Source: Bacillota bacterium (GTDB lineage Bacteria; Bacillota; Clostridia; Peptostreptococcales; Anaerovoracaceae). Taken from it: a stretch of DNA of 64,000 bases. Location: assembly GCA_017437745.1 (NCBI GenBank), contig JAFRYI010000023.1:1-64000 (forward strand). Direction: 5' to 3'. Shown here piece by piece: positions 24,061 to 32,897 of the stretch. The first letter of the stretch is position 1, and each line of letters begins with the position of its first letter. The translations under genes and the position numbers were made by a program. The notes beneath the pieces were generated by a model that saw nothing but the letters and a program-made list of their open reading frames with translations, was not told where the DNA came from and did not search any database.

Positions 24061-26556
24061 ATGGGTATTCGCATAGCCCTCGCGGGCAACCCCAACAGCG
24101 GCAAGACGACGCTGTTCAACGCGCTCACCGGATCCAACCAGTTCGTAGGAAACTGGCCCGGAGTAACGGTGGAAAAGAAGGAAGGAAAGCTTAAGAAGCA
24201 CGACGACGTGATCATAACGGACCTTCCCGGAATCTATTCGCTCTCGCCTTACACTCTGGAAGAAGTGGTGGCGCGTAATTATCTTCTGGGCGAGCGCCCG
24301 GACGCCATCCTGAACATAGTGGACGGCACCAACCTGGAAAGAAACCTTTACCTTACCACACAGCTTACGGAACTTGGAATTCCGGTAGTGGTAGCCATCA
24401 ACATGATGGACCTGGTAAAGAAGAACAACGACAAGATAGACACCGCGGAGCTGGCATCGCAGCTCGGCTGCAAGGTGGTGGAGATATCGGCGCTTAAGGG
24501 CACCGGAGTCACTGAGGCGGCAGAGGCCGCGATCGAAGCGGCAAGAAGCACTAAGACCGTTCCGCAGCACAAGTTCTCCGGTCCCGTGGAGCACACCATC
24601 GCACACATAGAGGAGGCCGTGGTCCACAACCTTCCGGAGGAGCAGCAGCGCTGGTACGCGGTCAAGCTCTTCGAAAGGGACGACAAGGTCCTTGCCCAGC
24701 TGGGTCTGGACGAAGCTACCCTGGCCCACGTGGAGAAGGACATAGCTGCCGTCGAGAAGGAACTCGACGACGACGCTGAGAGCATCATCACCAACGAGCG
24801 CTACGTTTACATAGCCGAAGTGATAAAGGCCTGCTACAGAAAGAAGGAAGTAGGAGCTCTTACAACGTCCGACAAGATCGATAAGATAGTCACCAACCGC
24901 TGGCTGGGACTTCCGATATTCGCCGTGGTAATGTTCCTTGTCTACTACATCGCGATGGTGACGGTAGGCGCAAGCGCCACGGACTGGGCCAACGACGGAC
25001 TGTTCGGCGACGGCTGGCATCTGTTCGGAATAGGCTCCAAACAGTATGCCGAGGCCGAGGAGACCTACGGCGACACCGATCTCATCCTGGACGCTTACAT
25101 CAGCGAGTACGGCACGGACGAGACCGCCGATGCCATAGACATAGAGAGCGAGGAGTTCGACGAAGCGGCGGCAAAGGCGGCCCTGGAGGCTCTGGCAGCG
25201 AAGGTGCCGGCTGACGCCAAGGTAACTTACACGATAGTCGACGAGGAGACCCTGGACGAGGAAGAGGCGGAAGCCGACAAGGCGGCCTTCCTGGAAGCTG
25301 TCAGCAACTACCTCAATACCGAATACAAGGAGGGATACGGAGCTCCGGACACCTCGACTTACGGAACATGGGTGCCCGGCATTCCTGTCCTCATCGAAGG
25401 AGCGCTGGACAAGGCCAACTGCGCCGAGTGGCTTAAGGGCCTGATCCTGGACGGCATAGTAGGCGGCGTCGGAGCCGTTATAGGCTTCGTTCCGCAGATG
25501 CTGGTACTGTTCCTGCTGCTTGCCTTCCTTGAGGCTTGCGGTTACATGGCCAGAATAGCCTTCGTTCTGGACCGTATCTTCAGAAGATTCGGCCTTTCCG
25601 GAAAGTCCTTCATACCGATGCTGATCGGCACCGGCTGCGGAATTCCGGGCGTAATGGCTTCGCGGACCATAGAAAACGAACGCGACCGCCGCATGACGAT
25701 AATGACGACTACGTTCATCCCCTGCGGCGCCAAGATCCCGTTCATAGGACTCATAGCGGGCGCTCTGTTCGGAGGAGCCGCCTGGGTGGCTACTTCGGCT
25801 TACTTCATCGGCGTTGCCGCGATAATAATCTCCGGAATAATGCTTAAGAAGACAAAGATGTTCGCGGGAGACCCGGCTCCGTTCGTAATGGAGCTTCCGT
25901 CCTACCACTGGCCGACTCTGGGCAACGTGCTCAGGTCCATGTGGGAGCGTGGCTGGTCCTTCATCAAGAAGGCAGGCACCATAATCCTGCTCTCCACCAT
26001 AGTAGTATGGTTCCTGTCCAGGTTCGGATGGATGGACGGCGCGTTCGGAATGCTGGAGGAAGAGGAGATCGAGTTCAGCATACTGGCAGCCGTGGGCAAC
26101 GCTCTCAAGTGGATATTCGCCCCGCTCGGATGGGGCACCTGGCAGGCTGCGGTGGCATCGATCACCGGTCTGATCGCCAAGGAGAACATCGTAGCGACCA
26201 TGGGCGTCCTGTACGGAAGCCAGGCCGGATTCGCGGCCCAGTTCACCGCGATAACGGGCTTCTCGTTCCTGGTGTTCAACCTGCTCTGCGCTCCGTGCTT
26301 CGCCGCCATGGGCGCCATCAGAAGGGAAATGAACAGCGCCAGGTGGACCTGGTTCGCGATCGGCTACGAGTGCTGCTTTGCGTACGTGATCGCACTGATG
26401 GTCAACCAGTTCGGCGGTCTGTTCACCGGAAAGGTAAACATCATAGGCCTGATCTTCGCGATAGCGTTCCTTGTAGGCATCATATACATGCTGTTCTTCA
26501 AGAAGTATCAGGAAGCTACTAAACTTACGCTCCGCTCCGTGGACGCAGCGAAATGA
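24061..26556 (+). CDS. feoB: Ferrous iron transport protein B
   Basis: An 831-residue GTP-dependent Fe2+ transporter. The N-terminal G domain has G1 GNPNSGKT (9-16), GVTVEKKEG, DLPGIYSLSPY and NMMDL, followed by the guanine dissociation inhibitor-like helical domain. The membrane part has both gate regions (MLIGTGCGIPGVMASRT and the later repeat). The chain is longer than many FeoB proteins because residues of about 335-430, after the first TM helix, form an acidic Ala/Glu/Asp-rich loop predicted to face outward. It is preceded by GAAAGGAG. It ends in ATGA overlapping the Cys-rich partner gene. Confidence 0.96.
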   Translation: MGIRIALAGNPNSGKTTLFNALTGSNQFVGNWPGVTVEKKEGKLKKHDDVIITDLPGIYSLSPYTLEEVVARNYLLGERPDAILNIVDGTNLERNLYLTTQLTELGIPVVVAINMMDLVKKNNDKIDTAELASQLGCKVVEISALKGTGVTEAAEAAIEAARSTKTVPQHKFSGPVEHTIAHIEEAVVHNLPEEQQRWYAVKLFERDDKVLAQLGLDEATLAHVEKDIAAVEKELDDDAESIITNERYVYIAEVIKACYRKKEVGALTTSDKIDKIVTNRWLGLPIFAVVMFLVYYIAMVTVGASATDWANDGLFGDGWHLFGIGSKQYAEAEETYGDTDLILDAYISEYGTDETADAIDIESEEFDEAAAKAALEALAAKVPADAKVTYTIVDEETLDEEEAEADKAAFLEAVSNYLNTEYKEGYGAPDTSTYGTWVPGIPVLIEGALDKANCAEWLKGLILDGIVGGVGAVIGFVPQMLVLFLLLAFLEACGYMARIAFVLDRIFRRFGLSGKSFIPMLIGTGCGIPGVMASRTIENERDRRMTIMTTTFIPCGAKIPFIGLIAGALFGGAAWVATSAYFIGVAAIIISGIMLKKTKMFAGDPAPFVMELPSYHWPTLGNVLRSMWERGWSFIKKAGTIILLSTIVVWFLSRFGWMDGAFGMLEEEEIEFSILAAVGNALKWIFAPLGWGTWQAAVASITGLIAKENIVATMGVLYGSQAGFAAQFTAITGFSFLVFNLLCAPCFAAMGAIRREMNSARWTWFAIGYECCFAYVIALMVNQFGGLFTGKVNIIGLIFAIAFLVGIIYMLFFKKYQEATKLTLRSVDAAK

Positions 26557-26780
26557 CAGAATTCATATCTAACAACATATCCACCATATTGATCCTTATC
26601 GTTCTTCTGGCAGTCGTGGCGCTGATAATACGCGGGCTGGTCAGGGACGTAAAGTCGGGGAGATCCTTCTGCGCCATGTCGGCCACAGGTACCTGCGGAA
26701 ACTGCGCGCACAAGAAGGACGGGTGTACGGCATGCTCCGGATGCTCTTTCCCGAAAGACATAAAGATACAAAAACCATAA
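26553..26780 (+). CDS. FeoB-associated Cys-rich membrane protein
   Basis: A 75-residue protein with one N-terminal TM helix (about 9-27) and a cytoplasmic cysteine cluster (FCAMSATGTCGNC, GCTACSGCSF). Such proteins follow feoB in many Firmicutes and are thought to help iron handling at the inner face, though the mechanism is unproven. The start overlaps the feoB stop (ATGA). A GC-rich hairpin near 26828-26850 follows, without a clear T run. Confidence 0.88.
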   Translation: MTEFISNNISTILILIVLLAVVALIIRGLVRDVKSGRSFCAMSATGTCGNCAHKKDGCTACSGCSFPKDIKIQKP

Positions 26781-26911
26781 ACGACCGTTAAGGTGAGCCA
26801 TAAAGAAACATTCACGCGACGAGTGGCGGCTCCGGGAATTCCGGGGCCGTCTTTCGGTGTTTCCGGGCTCCGCAACGTTCTGTGAAGAATTCCGAAGCGG
26901 GCCAACGCATC

Positions 26912-26940
26912 TTGACTATCTGTTAACAATGTTCTACAAT
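26912..26940 (+). promoter_or_regulatory. Promoter of the iron ABC transporter operon
   Basis: TTGACT and TACAAT are separated by 17 bases. A further TATAAT lies at about 26971-26976. No TTAGC palindrome is present, so this operon may not share the feo operators. Confidence 0.7.
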
Positions 26941-27002
26941 AATGTGTGGCGGGTGTAGATCAAAAATAATATAATGCCCGCGTTTTATTGAGGAGGATTC
27001 TT

Positions 27003-28235
27003 ATGAAAAAAGTATTAGCGATCGTTCTGGTGCTCTGCATGGTGATCGGTCTTGCTGCCTGCGGAACTCCCGCGAACAACACCACACCGGCAAACAATAC
27101 ACCGGAAGAAGTAAAGCCGAATTCTGACTACGTCATCCGCATATACTCCAACTCCAACGATACCCCGCGTGTCGAGTGGTTCACGAAGTATGCGGCTGAG
27201 CACGGATTCAAGATCTCCCTGGACGACAGCACAGTCTACAAGGGAGACGATAAGGCAGTTCAGATGGCCAACGAAAAGAAGGACGGAGACATACTCTTCG
27301 GCCTTAACGAGACCCGCTGGGGCCAGGTAATAAAGGGAACCTACGAGAACGTAAAGCTCGCGGACTGGACACCCACCTGGGCCGGCAAGGTAGGCGACTT
27401 CAAGTATGACGGCAAGGCCTACGGTCTGGTCATCCAGAACGTTCTGATGCTCTACAGAAACGATGCCATAGGCACTAACGGCAAGGAACTTACATTCAAG
27501 CACTGGGCTGACATCGTAGACTGCGGATACAAGTGGTATCGTCAGGGCAAGGTAGGCGGGACTACCAACTCCAACATCAACAACGCCATGCTCTACGCGT
27601 TCACCGATCCCAGCTCGCCGGCAGGCGGAATCTCCATCGACGGATGGAAGACCCTGTGGAAGTACTGCGCTAACGGCACATTCACCGGAGACAGCTACGG
27701 ATTCGACCCGCTCAACAAGGGCGACGTACAAGTATCCACCTTCTACTCCAGCGCCTTCTACGGCAAGCTGGACGAGGCTGACAAGAACTCCGAGAAGCCG
27801 GTAACCGCGGACACCTGCAAGCTTGTTAAGGTAGAAGACGGTACCTACTACATCGCGGAGTACCTCGGAATTCTGGATAAGGCAGGCCGCAGCGAGGCCG
27901 ATACCCTTCAGGTAAAGGCATTCGCGGAGTGGTTCGGCGGAGCCGAGACTCAGGCAGCATGGGCTGAGCAGTGGGATACCTATCCCTGCAACAGCGACGC
28001 GGCCAAGGCAGTTTACCCGACCGTTCCCGAAATCTACACCGTTAAGAACTTCGCTCTCAACAAGGTAGAAGGAACCGACATGAACTACGCCGAGTACGTA
28101 GGCGCTCACTCCGCGGAGTGGACGAACATCATGACCAACCTGGGATTCTACTGGGCAGACCAGAAGGATGCTCCGGCAGAACCCAACTGGGATTCTCTCG
28201 ACTGGGCTACTCTCACTCAGAAGAAAGCGCAGTAA
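27003..28235 (+). CDS. Iron(III)-type ABC transporter substrate-binding lipoprotein
   Basis: A 410-residue lipoprotein: signal peptide with lipobox LAAC and lipidated C20, then a PANNTT-type flexible linker (about 23-33) before the binding domain. The domain resembles the extracellular solute-binding family 1 group used for ferric iron (FbpA/AfuA-like), and the next two genes encode the matching ATPase and a fused permease. The position beside the feo operon supports iron, but tyrosine ligands were not mapped, so a phosphonate- or polyamine-type ligand remains possible. The start follows GAGGAGG. Confidence 0.83.
   Translation: MKKVLAIVLVLCMVIGLAACGTPANNTTPANNTPEEVKPNSDYVIRIYSNSNDTPRVEWFTKYAAEHGFKISLDDSTVYKGDDKAVQMANEKKDGDILFGLNETRWGQVIKGTYENVKLADWTPTWAGKVGDFKYDGKAYGLVIQNVLMLYRNDAIGTNGKELTFKHWADIVDCGYKWYRQGKVGGTTNSNINNAMLYAFTDPSSPAGGISIDGWKTLWKYCANGTFTGDSYGFDPLNKGDVQVSTFYSSAFYGKLDEADKNSEKPVTADTCKLVKVEDGTYYIAEYLGILDKAGRSEADTLQVKAFAEWFGGAETQAAWAEQWDTYPCNSDAAKAVYPTVPEIYTVKNFALNKVEGTDMNYAEYVGAHSAEWTNIMTNLGFYWADQKDAPAEPNWDSLDWATLTQKKAQ
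27069..27105 (+). repeat. PANNTT-coding microrepeat in a lipoprotein linker
   Basis: Two copies of an 18-base unit (roughly CCGGCAAACAACACCACA) encode Pro-Ala-Asn-Asn-Thr-Thr just after the lipidated Cys. The same unit recurs in two unrelated lipoprotein genes at 59682-59732 and 63651-63706. Confidence 0.8.
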
Positions 28236-28249
28236 CATTACGGCAACCG

Positions 28250-28282
28250 ATGGCGGGCCTGCTTGCAGGCTCGCCATTTTTT
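28250..28282 (+). terminator. Intra-operon terminator after the binding-protein gene
   Basis: ATGGCGGGCCTGC pairs with GCAGGCTCGCCAT (one G-U) across TT, followed by six T. Partial termination here would make more binding protein than ATPase and permease. Confidence 0.85.
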
Positions 28283-28298
28283 GAAAGGTACGACTATC

Positions 28299-29330
28299 AT
28301 GATCAAGCTTAACGACATCGTTGTAAAATTCGGTGATTTTACAGCCCTTCACGACATAAACGTGCACGTTAAAGAGGGCGAGTTCTTTACGTTCCTGGGG
28401 CCCTCGGGCTGCGGAAAGACCACCACGCTGCGCACCATAACCGGCTTCATAGAGCCGGCCAGCGGCACGGTCTTCATGAAGGACCGCGACATCACCCATG
28501 TTCCTATCGAAAAACGCAACATAGGCATAGTGTTCCAGAGCTACGCGCTTTTCCCGACCATGACGGTCTACGACAACATAGCCTTCGGCCTTAAGCTTAA
28601 GAAGCTCAGCAAGGCCGAGATAGACCGGAAGGTGAGGGACATCGCGAAAAAGGTGGACCTCTCCGACGAACAGCTCGCCAAGGCGGTATCGCAGCTCTCC
28701 GGCGGACAGCAGCAGAGGGTAGCCATCGCAAGGGCTCTGGTAACGAGCCCCAGCATAATATGCCTGGACGAGCCGCTGTCCAACCTGGACGCCAAGCTCA
28801 GGGTGCAGCTGCGCAACGAGCTTAAGAAGATGCAGAAGGAGTTCGGCATAACGTCCATATACGTTACGCACGACCAGGAAGAAGCCCTTACGCTCTCCGA
28901 CCGCATAGCGGTATTCAACAAGGGCTACATAGAGCAGATAGGAACTCCCAACGAGATCTACAACCACTCGGCGACCGAGTTCGTCTGCAACTTCATAGGA
29001 GACATAAACAGGCTGGAGGACGGGATAGTAGCGGAGCTCAACAAGCAGGGCGCCGGCCTGGATCCCTCCTGGCACCACTACATCCGTCTGGAGAGACTGC
29101 ACGTAAACAAGATGGATGACGGTAAGCACTTCGTATTCGACGCAATGGTAGAGTCCTCGGAGTACTACGGACTCTACATCAAATACACGATAAACGCTTT
29201 CGGCCAGACGCTGAAAGTAATAGAAAAGAACGACGGAAGCAATCCGTACACCAAGGGCGAGATCGCCCACATGAGCTTTAACGTAAACAACATCATGAGC
29301 TACAAGCCCGGGGAGGACGCGGATGCTTAA
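28299..29330 (+). CDS. Iron(III)-type ABC transporter ATP-binding protein
   Basis: A 343-residue ATPase of the FbpC/PotA type. Walker A GPSGCGKTTT is near residue 37, the signature reads LSGGQQQRVAIARAL, Walker B ICLDEP is followed by LSNLDAKLR, and a C-terminal TOBE-like regulatory domain follows. The ATG at 28299 has GAAAGG ahead of it. The gene overlaps the permease gene by eight bases. Confidence 0.9.
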   Translation: MIKLNDIVVKFGDFTALHDINVHVKEGEFFTFLGPSGCGKTTTLRTITGFIEPASGTVFMKDRDITHVPIEKRNIGIVFQSYALFPTMTVYDNIAFGLKLKKLSKAEIDRKVRDIAKKVDLSDEQLAKAVSQLSGGQQQRVAIARALVTSPSIICLDEPLSNLDAKLRVQLRNELKKMQKEFGITSIYVTHDQEEALTLSDRIAVFNKGYIEQIGTPNEIYNHSATEFVCNFIGDINRLEDGIVAELNKQGAGLDPSWHHYIRLERLHVNKMDDGKHFVFDAMVESSEYYGLYIKYTINAFGQTLKVIEKNDGSNPYTKGEIAHMSFNVNNIMSYKPGEDADA

Positions 29331-31209
29331 CGAGAAACGTTTCGACGCCACGTTCGTCTTCAGGATAATAGGCATAGTATTCTTTGCCTATCTGTTCCTG
29401 GGCTTCATGGTGGTCCCGTGCTGGAACACTCTTACCAGCATATTCAGGGAAAAGACCGCTTCCGGCGAGGCGGATCCGTTCGTGGTAATAAGGTTCTTCC
29501 TTGCGGGGAACATGAAGAACTACGTGTGGAACTCGCTGAAGCTGGCTATCATCCTTGTTATAACAGTAAACATCGTGGGAATATCCATAGTGCTCCTTAC
29601 CGAGTACTTCGACATAAAGGGCGCCAAGATACTGCGCATGGGCTACATGACCACGATGATCTATTCCGGCGTAGCGCTGGTTACCGGATACATGTTCCTG
29701 TACGCCAACGACGGAATACTTACGCCGCTGCTTACCAATGCGTTCCCGGGACTTTCCAAGACCTGGTTCACGGGATTCGGGGCGGTAGTGTTCACCATGA
29801 CGTTCGCGTGCACCAGCAACCACATGCTGTTCCTGCGGAACGCCATACGCGGCATAGACTACAATACCGTAGAGGCCGCAAGGAACATGGGCGCGGGGCC
29901 TTTCAAGGTGCTGCTTAAGGTAGTAATGCCAACGCTGATCCCGACGCTGTTCTCGCTTACCGTAATGACCTTCATAACCGGTCTGTGCGCCATGTCCTCG
30001 CCTACATTGCTGGGCTACGACTCGATCAACCCGGAGATCGTAAGACTGGCCGGAAGCTCGTCCGCGGACGAGTCCTTCCCGCAGGCAAGGGCCGCGCTGC
30101 TGTCGATAATCCTGGCCATATTTACGATAATACTGCTGACGGTGCTTACCGCCTACGAAAGGAAAGGGCACTATCTGTCGGTATCCAAGACCAAGGCCAG
30201 ACTGCAGAAGCAGAAGATCAACAACCCGGTGGCAAACGTTCTGGCGCACATCTACGCCTACGTTCTGTTCATAATCTACATGACGCCGGTAATAATGATT
30301 ATAATCTTCAGTTTCCAGTCCTATACGGCGATCAGGATGAAGAGGATAGACTTCTCCAACTGGACGCTGATCAACTTCTTCGGACAGGAGGACTTTGAGT
30401 TCCTGACATCGCGCGGGACCTACAAGACCCGCGAAGGCGCCATCTCCGGAGTGTTCTCCAACGCGGACGCAGTGGGCGGAATAAAGATGAGCTTCGTGCT
30501 TTCCGCCGTCGCAGCCGCGCTGGCCTGCGTGATAGTGGTGGTGGCCTGCAACTACATCTCCAAGCATAAAAAGACCGGTACGTTCCTTGAGTACGCGCTG
30601 CTGTTCCCCTGGCTGCTGCCGACCATACTGATCTGCTACTCCTACAGGAGCTACTTCAACACGGAGACCGTATGGTACGTAGGAAACAACAACCTGTACT
30701 ACGCGGACAACGTTAAGCTGCTGATAATCATGGCTTACGTGGTGACCAAGCTGCCGTTCAGTCTGCGAATGATCAAGGCGTCGTTCTACACCATAGATTC
30801 GGAGCTGGAGGACGCGGCCAAGAACCTTGGATCCAGCCCGATAAGGACCTTCCTTAAGGTGAAGCTGCCGATAATACTGCCGAGCGTTCTGGCGGTGTTC
30901 GCGCTCAACTTCAACGCGCTGTTCACCGAGTACGACATGTCCGCGACGTTCGCCAGCAAGTACGGCAAGACCTACGCCATGGTGATCCAGTCCATGACCA
31001 TGGACGAAGGCCTGTACGGCTACAACGTTAACGCGTCCGGACGGCGCTGCGCGTCCACGGTATTCATAATGATAGTCTCCGGAATAATCCTGTGGCTGGT
31101 CTACGGTGTGGGCGCCAGAGATCTGTCCGAGAGGCTCGAGGCAAGAAAGAAGCGCAGGGAGCGTTTCGCTAAGGTCTTCGGCAAGAAGAAGCTTAAGACA
31201 GAACCGTAA
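29323..31209 (+). CDS. Iron(III)-type ABC transporter permease, two fused halves
   Basis: A 628-residue membrane protein with two binding-protein-dependent permease modules in tandem, as in FbpB. Each half carries an EAA loop: NTVEAARNMGAGPFKVLLKV (about 183-202) and SELEDAAKNLGSSPIRTFLK in the second half. About twelve hydrophobic segments are visible. It completes the ABC transporter with the upstream ATPase and lipoprotein. Confidence 0.9.
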   Translation: MLNEKRFDATFVFRIIGIVFFAYLFLGFMVVPCWNTLTSIFREKTASGEADPFVVIRFFLAGNMKNYVWNSLKLAIILVITVNIVGISIVLLTEYFDIKGAKILRMGYMTTMIYSGVALVTGYMFLYANDGILTPLLTNAFPGLSKTWFTGFGAVVFTMTFACTSNHMLFLRNAIRGIDYNTVEAARNMGAGPFKVLLKVVMPTLIPTLFSLTVMTFITGLCAMSSPTLLGYDSINPEIVRLAGSSSADESFPQARAALLSIILAIFTIILLTVLTAYERKGHYLSVSKTKARLQKQKINNPVANVLAHIYAYVLFIIYMTPVIMIIIFSFQSYTAIRMKRIDFSNWTLINFFGQEDFEFLTSRGTYKTREGAISGVFSNADAVGGIKMSFVLSAVAAALACVIVVVACNYISKHKKTGTFLEYALLFPWLLPTILICYSYRSYFNTETVWYVGNNNLYYADNVKLLIIMAYVVTKLPFSLRMIKASFYTIDSELEDAAKNLGSSPIRTFLKVKLPIILPSVLAVFALNFNALFTEYDMSATFASKYGKTYAMVIQSMTMDEGLYGYNVNASGRRCASTVFIMIVSGIILWLVYGVGARDLSERLEARKKRRERFAKVFGKKKLKTEP

Positions 31210-31236
31210 ACGTTTTCCACGCGGTAGGAGCAAACA

Positions 31237-31845
31237 TTGATAAAGAATTTTGTTTTCGACATGGGCGAGGTCCTGATACATTTTGATACCAGGGCCTTCG
31301 CTGACAGATACGACATAACAGAAGAGGAAAAGGACCTTGTCCTTAGGGAAGTTTTCTGGGGCAACGCCAACTGGTCCCTCAACGACTGGGGCATCATAGA
31401 CGAGTTCGAGGTAGCACGGCGCGCCTGCGAAAGGCTGCCGGAACATCTGCACGAGGCGGCTCTGGGTGTTGCTACCCGCTGGTTCGATCCGGTAATACCG
31501 GTAAAGGGCATGGCGGACATTGTAAGGCGTGTAAAGGCAGCAGGCTTTAAGATATACCTGCTTTCCAACGCCGGATCGCTGCACGATGAGTACTGGAACA
31601 CCATACCGGGCAGCGAGTATTTCGACGGGAAGGTGGTGTCGGCTTTTGAAAAGCTGGTAAAGCCCCAGCCGGAGATATACCGCGTGCTGCTGGACCGCTT
31701 CGGACTGGTACCGGAGGAGTGCCTTTTCGTGGACGACAGGGAGATAAACCTTGCCGGCGCCGCGATCTGCGGCATGCAGTCTGTGGCGTTCAGAAGCGCG
31801 GAGGACCTGGAGAAAAGCCTTCGCGAGCTGGGCATAGTCATCTGA
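31237..31845 (+). CDS. HAD-superfamily phosphatase (YihX-like)
   Basis: A 202-residue HAD hydrolase starting at TTG with a TAGGAG site seven bases upstream. Motif I reads FDMGEVLI with nucleophile D8; as in YihX-type enzymes (DLGNVI) the usual second Asp is absent. Motif II is LLSNAGS, motif III includes KPQPEIY, and motif IV is FVDDREIN. YihX-like enzymes act on hexose 1-phosphates, but specificity cannot be read. It follows the iron permease gene by 27 bases, so it may be cotranscribed although functionally unrelated. Confidence 0.85.
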   Translation: MIKNFVFDMGEVLIHFDTRAFADRYDITEEEKDLVLREVFWGNANWSLNDWGIIDEFEVARRACERLPEHLHEAALGVATRWFDPVIPVKGMADIVRRVKAAGFKIYLLSNAGSLHDEYWNTIPGSEYFDGKVVSAFEKLVKPQPEIYRVLLDRFGLVPEECLFVDDREINLAGAAICGMQSVAFRSAEDLEKSLRELGIVI

Positions 31846-31861
31846 ACGCCCGCTATATTTC

Positions 31862-31890
31862 TTGACCACTGTACAATATAGTGATAAAAT
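31862..31890 (+). promoter_or_regulatory. Promoter of the cobalamin operon
   Basis: TTGACC and TAAAAT are separated by 17 bases, with TGA directly before the -10 giving an extended form. The predicted start near 31897 lies just ahead of the riboswitch. Confidence 0.8.
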
Positions 31891-31912
31891 CGCATTACAA
31901 TAATATTGCAGC

Positions 31913-32102
31913 TCCAAGTGCTCCCGGACGCGCCGCGTGGACGCTTTCCGGGGGAGAATAGGGAACCGCGTGAGAATCGCGGACGGGACCGCCGCTGTAA
32001 GCGCAGAAACGACCCTACGCAGCCACTGGGCAGACGCCCGGGAAGGCAGGGGATAGTGCCGGAAGACATTCCGTTATGCGCAAGTCAGAAGACCTGCTTG
32101 GA
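31913..32102 (+). promoter_or_regulatory. Cobalamin riboswitch
   Basis: The aptamer is recognised by AATAGGGAACCGCGTGAGAA, the GACCGCCGCTGTAAGC segment, GCCACTGGG and the B12 box AGTCAGAAGACCTGC (32083-32097). Helix P1 forms between TCCAAG (31913-31918) and CTTGGA (32097-32102). A terminator follows, so adenosylcobalamin binding is expected to reduce expression of the downstream operon. Confidence 0.95.
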
Positions 32103-32137
32103 ATTTATCGATCGGAATCATTGTATGCGCAGAGGGT

Positions 32138-32170
32138 AAACGGCCGCTGTAGATGCAGTGGCCGGTTTTT
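32138..32170 (+). terminator. Riboswitch-controlled terminator
   Basis: CGGCCGCTG pairs with CAGTGGCCG (one G-U), followed by GTTTTT, 17 bases before the ATG of the first gene. It is the likely expression platform of the riboswitch. Confidence 0.85.
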
Positions 32171-32186
32171 ATATCAGGAGGAAAAA

Positions 32187-32897
32187 ATGAAACGTAATGT
32201 AAAGCTTATCAGCCTCATTCTGGCGCTGGTAATGATCCTGGGCGTGGTCCTCTGCGGATGCGGCGCCAAGGAAGATCCTGCGAACGCGGCTTACGTCACC
32301 CTTACCGACCAGGCCGAGCTCGCTAAGGACAAGTCCGGCAATTACATTGCCGCGCGCGCTCTGGAGATAGCCGCGGAAGGCACAACGGTAGGAGACGTGA
32401 TCAAGCAGCTCCACAAGGAACTGTTCAAGGACGGCGAAGCCGGATACGCGACCTCTACCGGTCAGTACGGCGAGCAGATCGACAAGCTCTGGGGCGTCGA
32501 GAACGGCGGATCCTACGGCTACTACATCAACGGCAACATGGCGATGGGTCTTACCGATCCCGTCAAGCCCGGCGACAGAGTTGACGTATTCGTCTACAAG
32601 GACGCCGCAGGCTACTCCGACGCTTTCATCTACATGGAAGCTGAGGCTAACGGCGACAGCGTAAAGGTGACCGTTAAGGCAATGTCCTTCGACGCTAACT
32701 GGAATCCCGTCATGAAGGAACTTGCGAACACCAAGATCTACTACGCCGAGAACGGCAAGCTGACCGACACCGGAGCTGTTACCGGCGCTGACGGAACGGC
32801 GACCTTCACTCTTAAGAACGGTACTTACAGACTCGTAGGCATCAACACCGACGCGGTCTACACTGTTACCGCTCAGAAGCTCGTAGTCAAGAAGTGA
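32187..32897 (+). CDS. DUF4430 (transcobalamin beta-domain-like) lipoprotein
   Basis: A 236-residue lipoprotein with lipobox LCGC (lipidated C25). The central part, about residues 65-145, has the DUF4430 pattern: VGDVIKQL, WGVENGGSYGYYINGNMAMGL and VKPGDRVDVFVYKD. DUF4430 resembles the C-terminal beta domain of transcobalamin and intrinsic factor. The last about 80 residues look like a separate beta-sandwich. Directly behind a cobalamin riboswitch and ahead of an ECF transporter, it is probably a surface cobalamin-binding protein. AGGAGG precedes the ATG. Confidence 0.85.
   Translation: MKRNVKLISLILALVMILGVVLCGCGAKEDPANAAYVTLTDQAELAKDKSGNYIAARALEIAAEGTTVGDVIKQLHKELFKDGEAGYATSTGQYGEQIDKLWGVENGGSYGYYINGNMAMGLTDPVKPGDRVDVFVYKDAAGYSDAFIYMEAEANGDSVKVTVKAMSFDANWNPVMKELANTKIYYAENGKLTDTGAVTGADGTATFTLKNGTYRLVGINTDAVYTVTAQKLVVKK

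Noticed and set aside
27069..27105. Tandem repeat as a CRISPR-like or mobile repeat
   Set aside because: The units are in frame, encode a lipoprotein linker and recur only at the same position in other lipoprotein genes. No CRISPR array, transposase or integrase gene was seen anywhere in the window.
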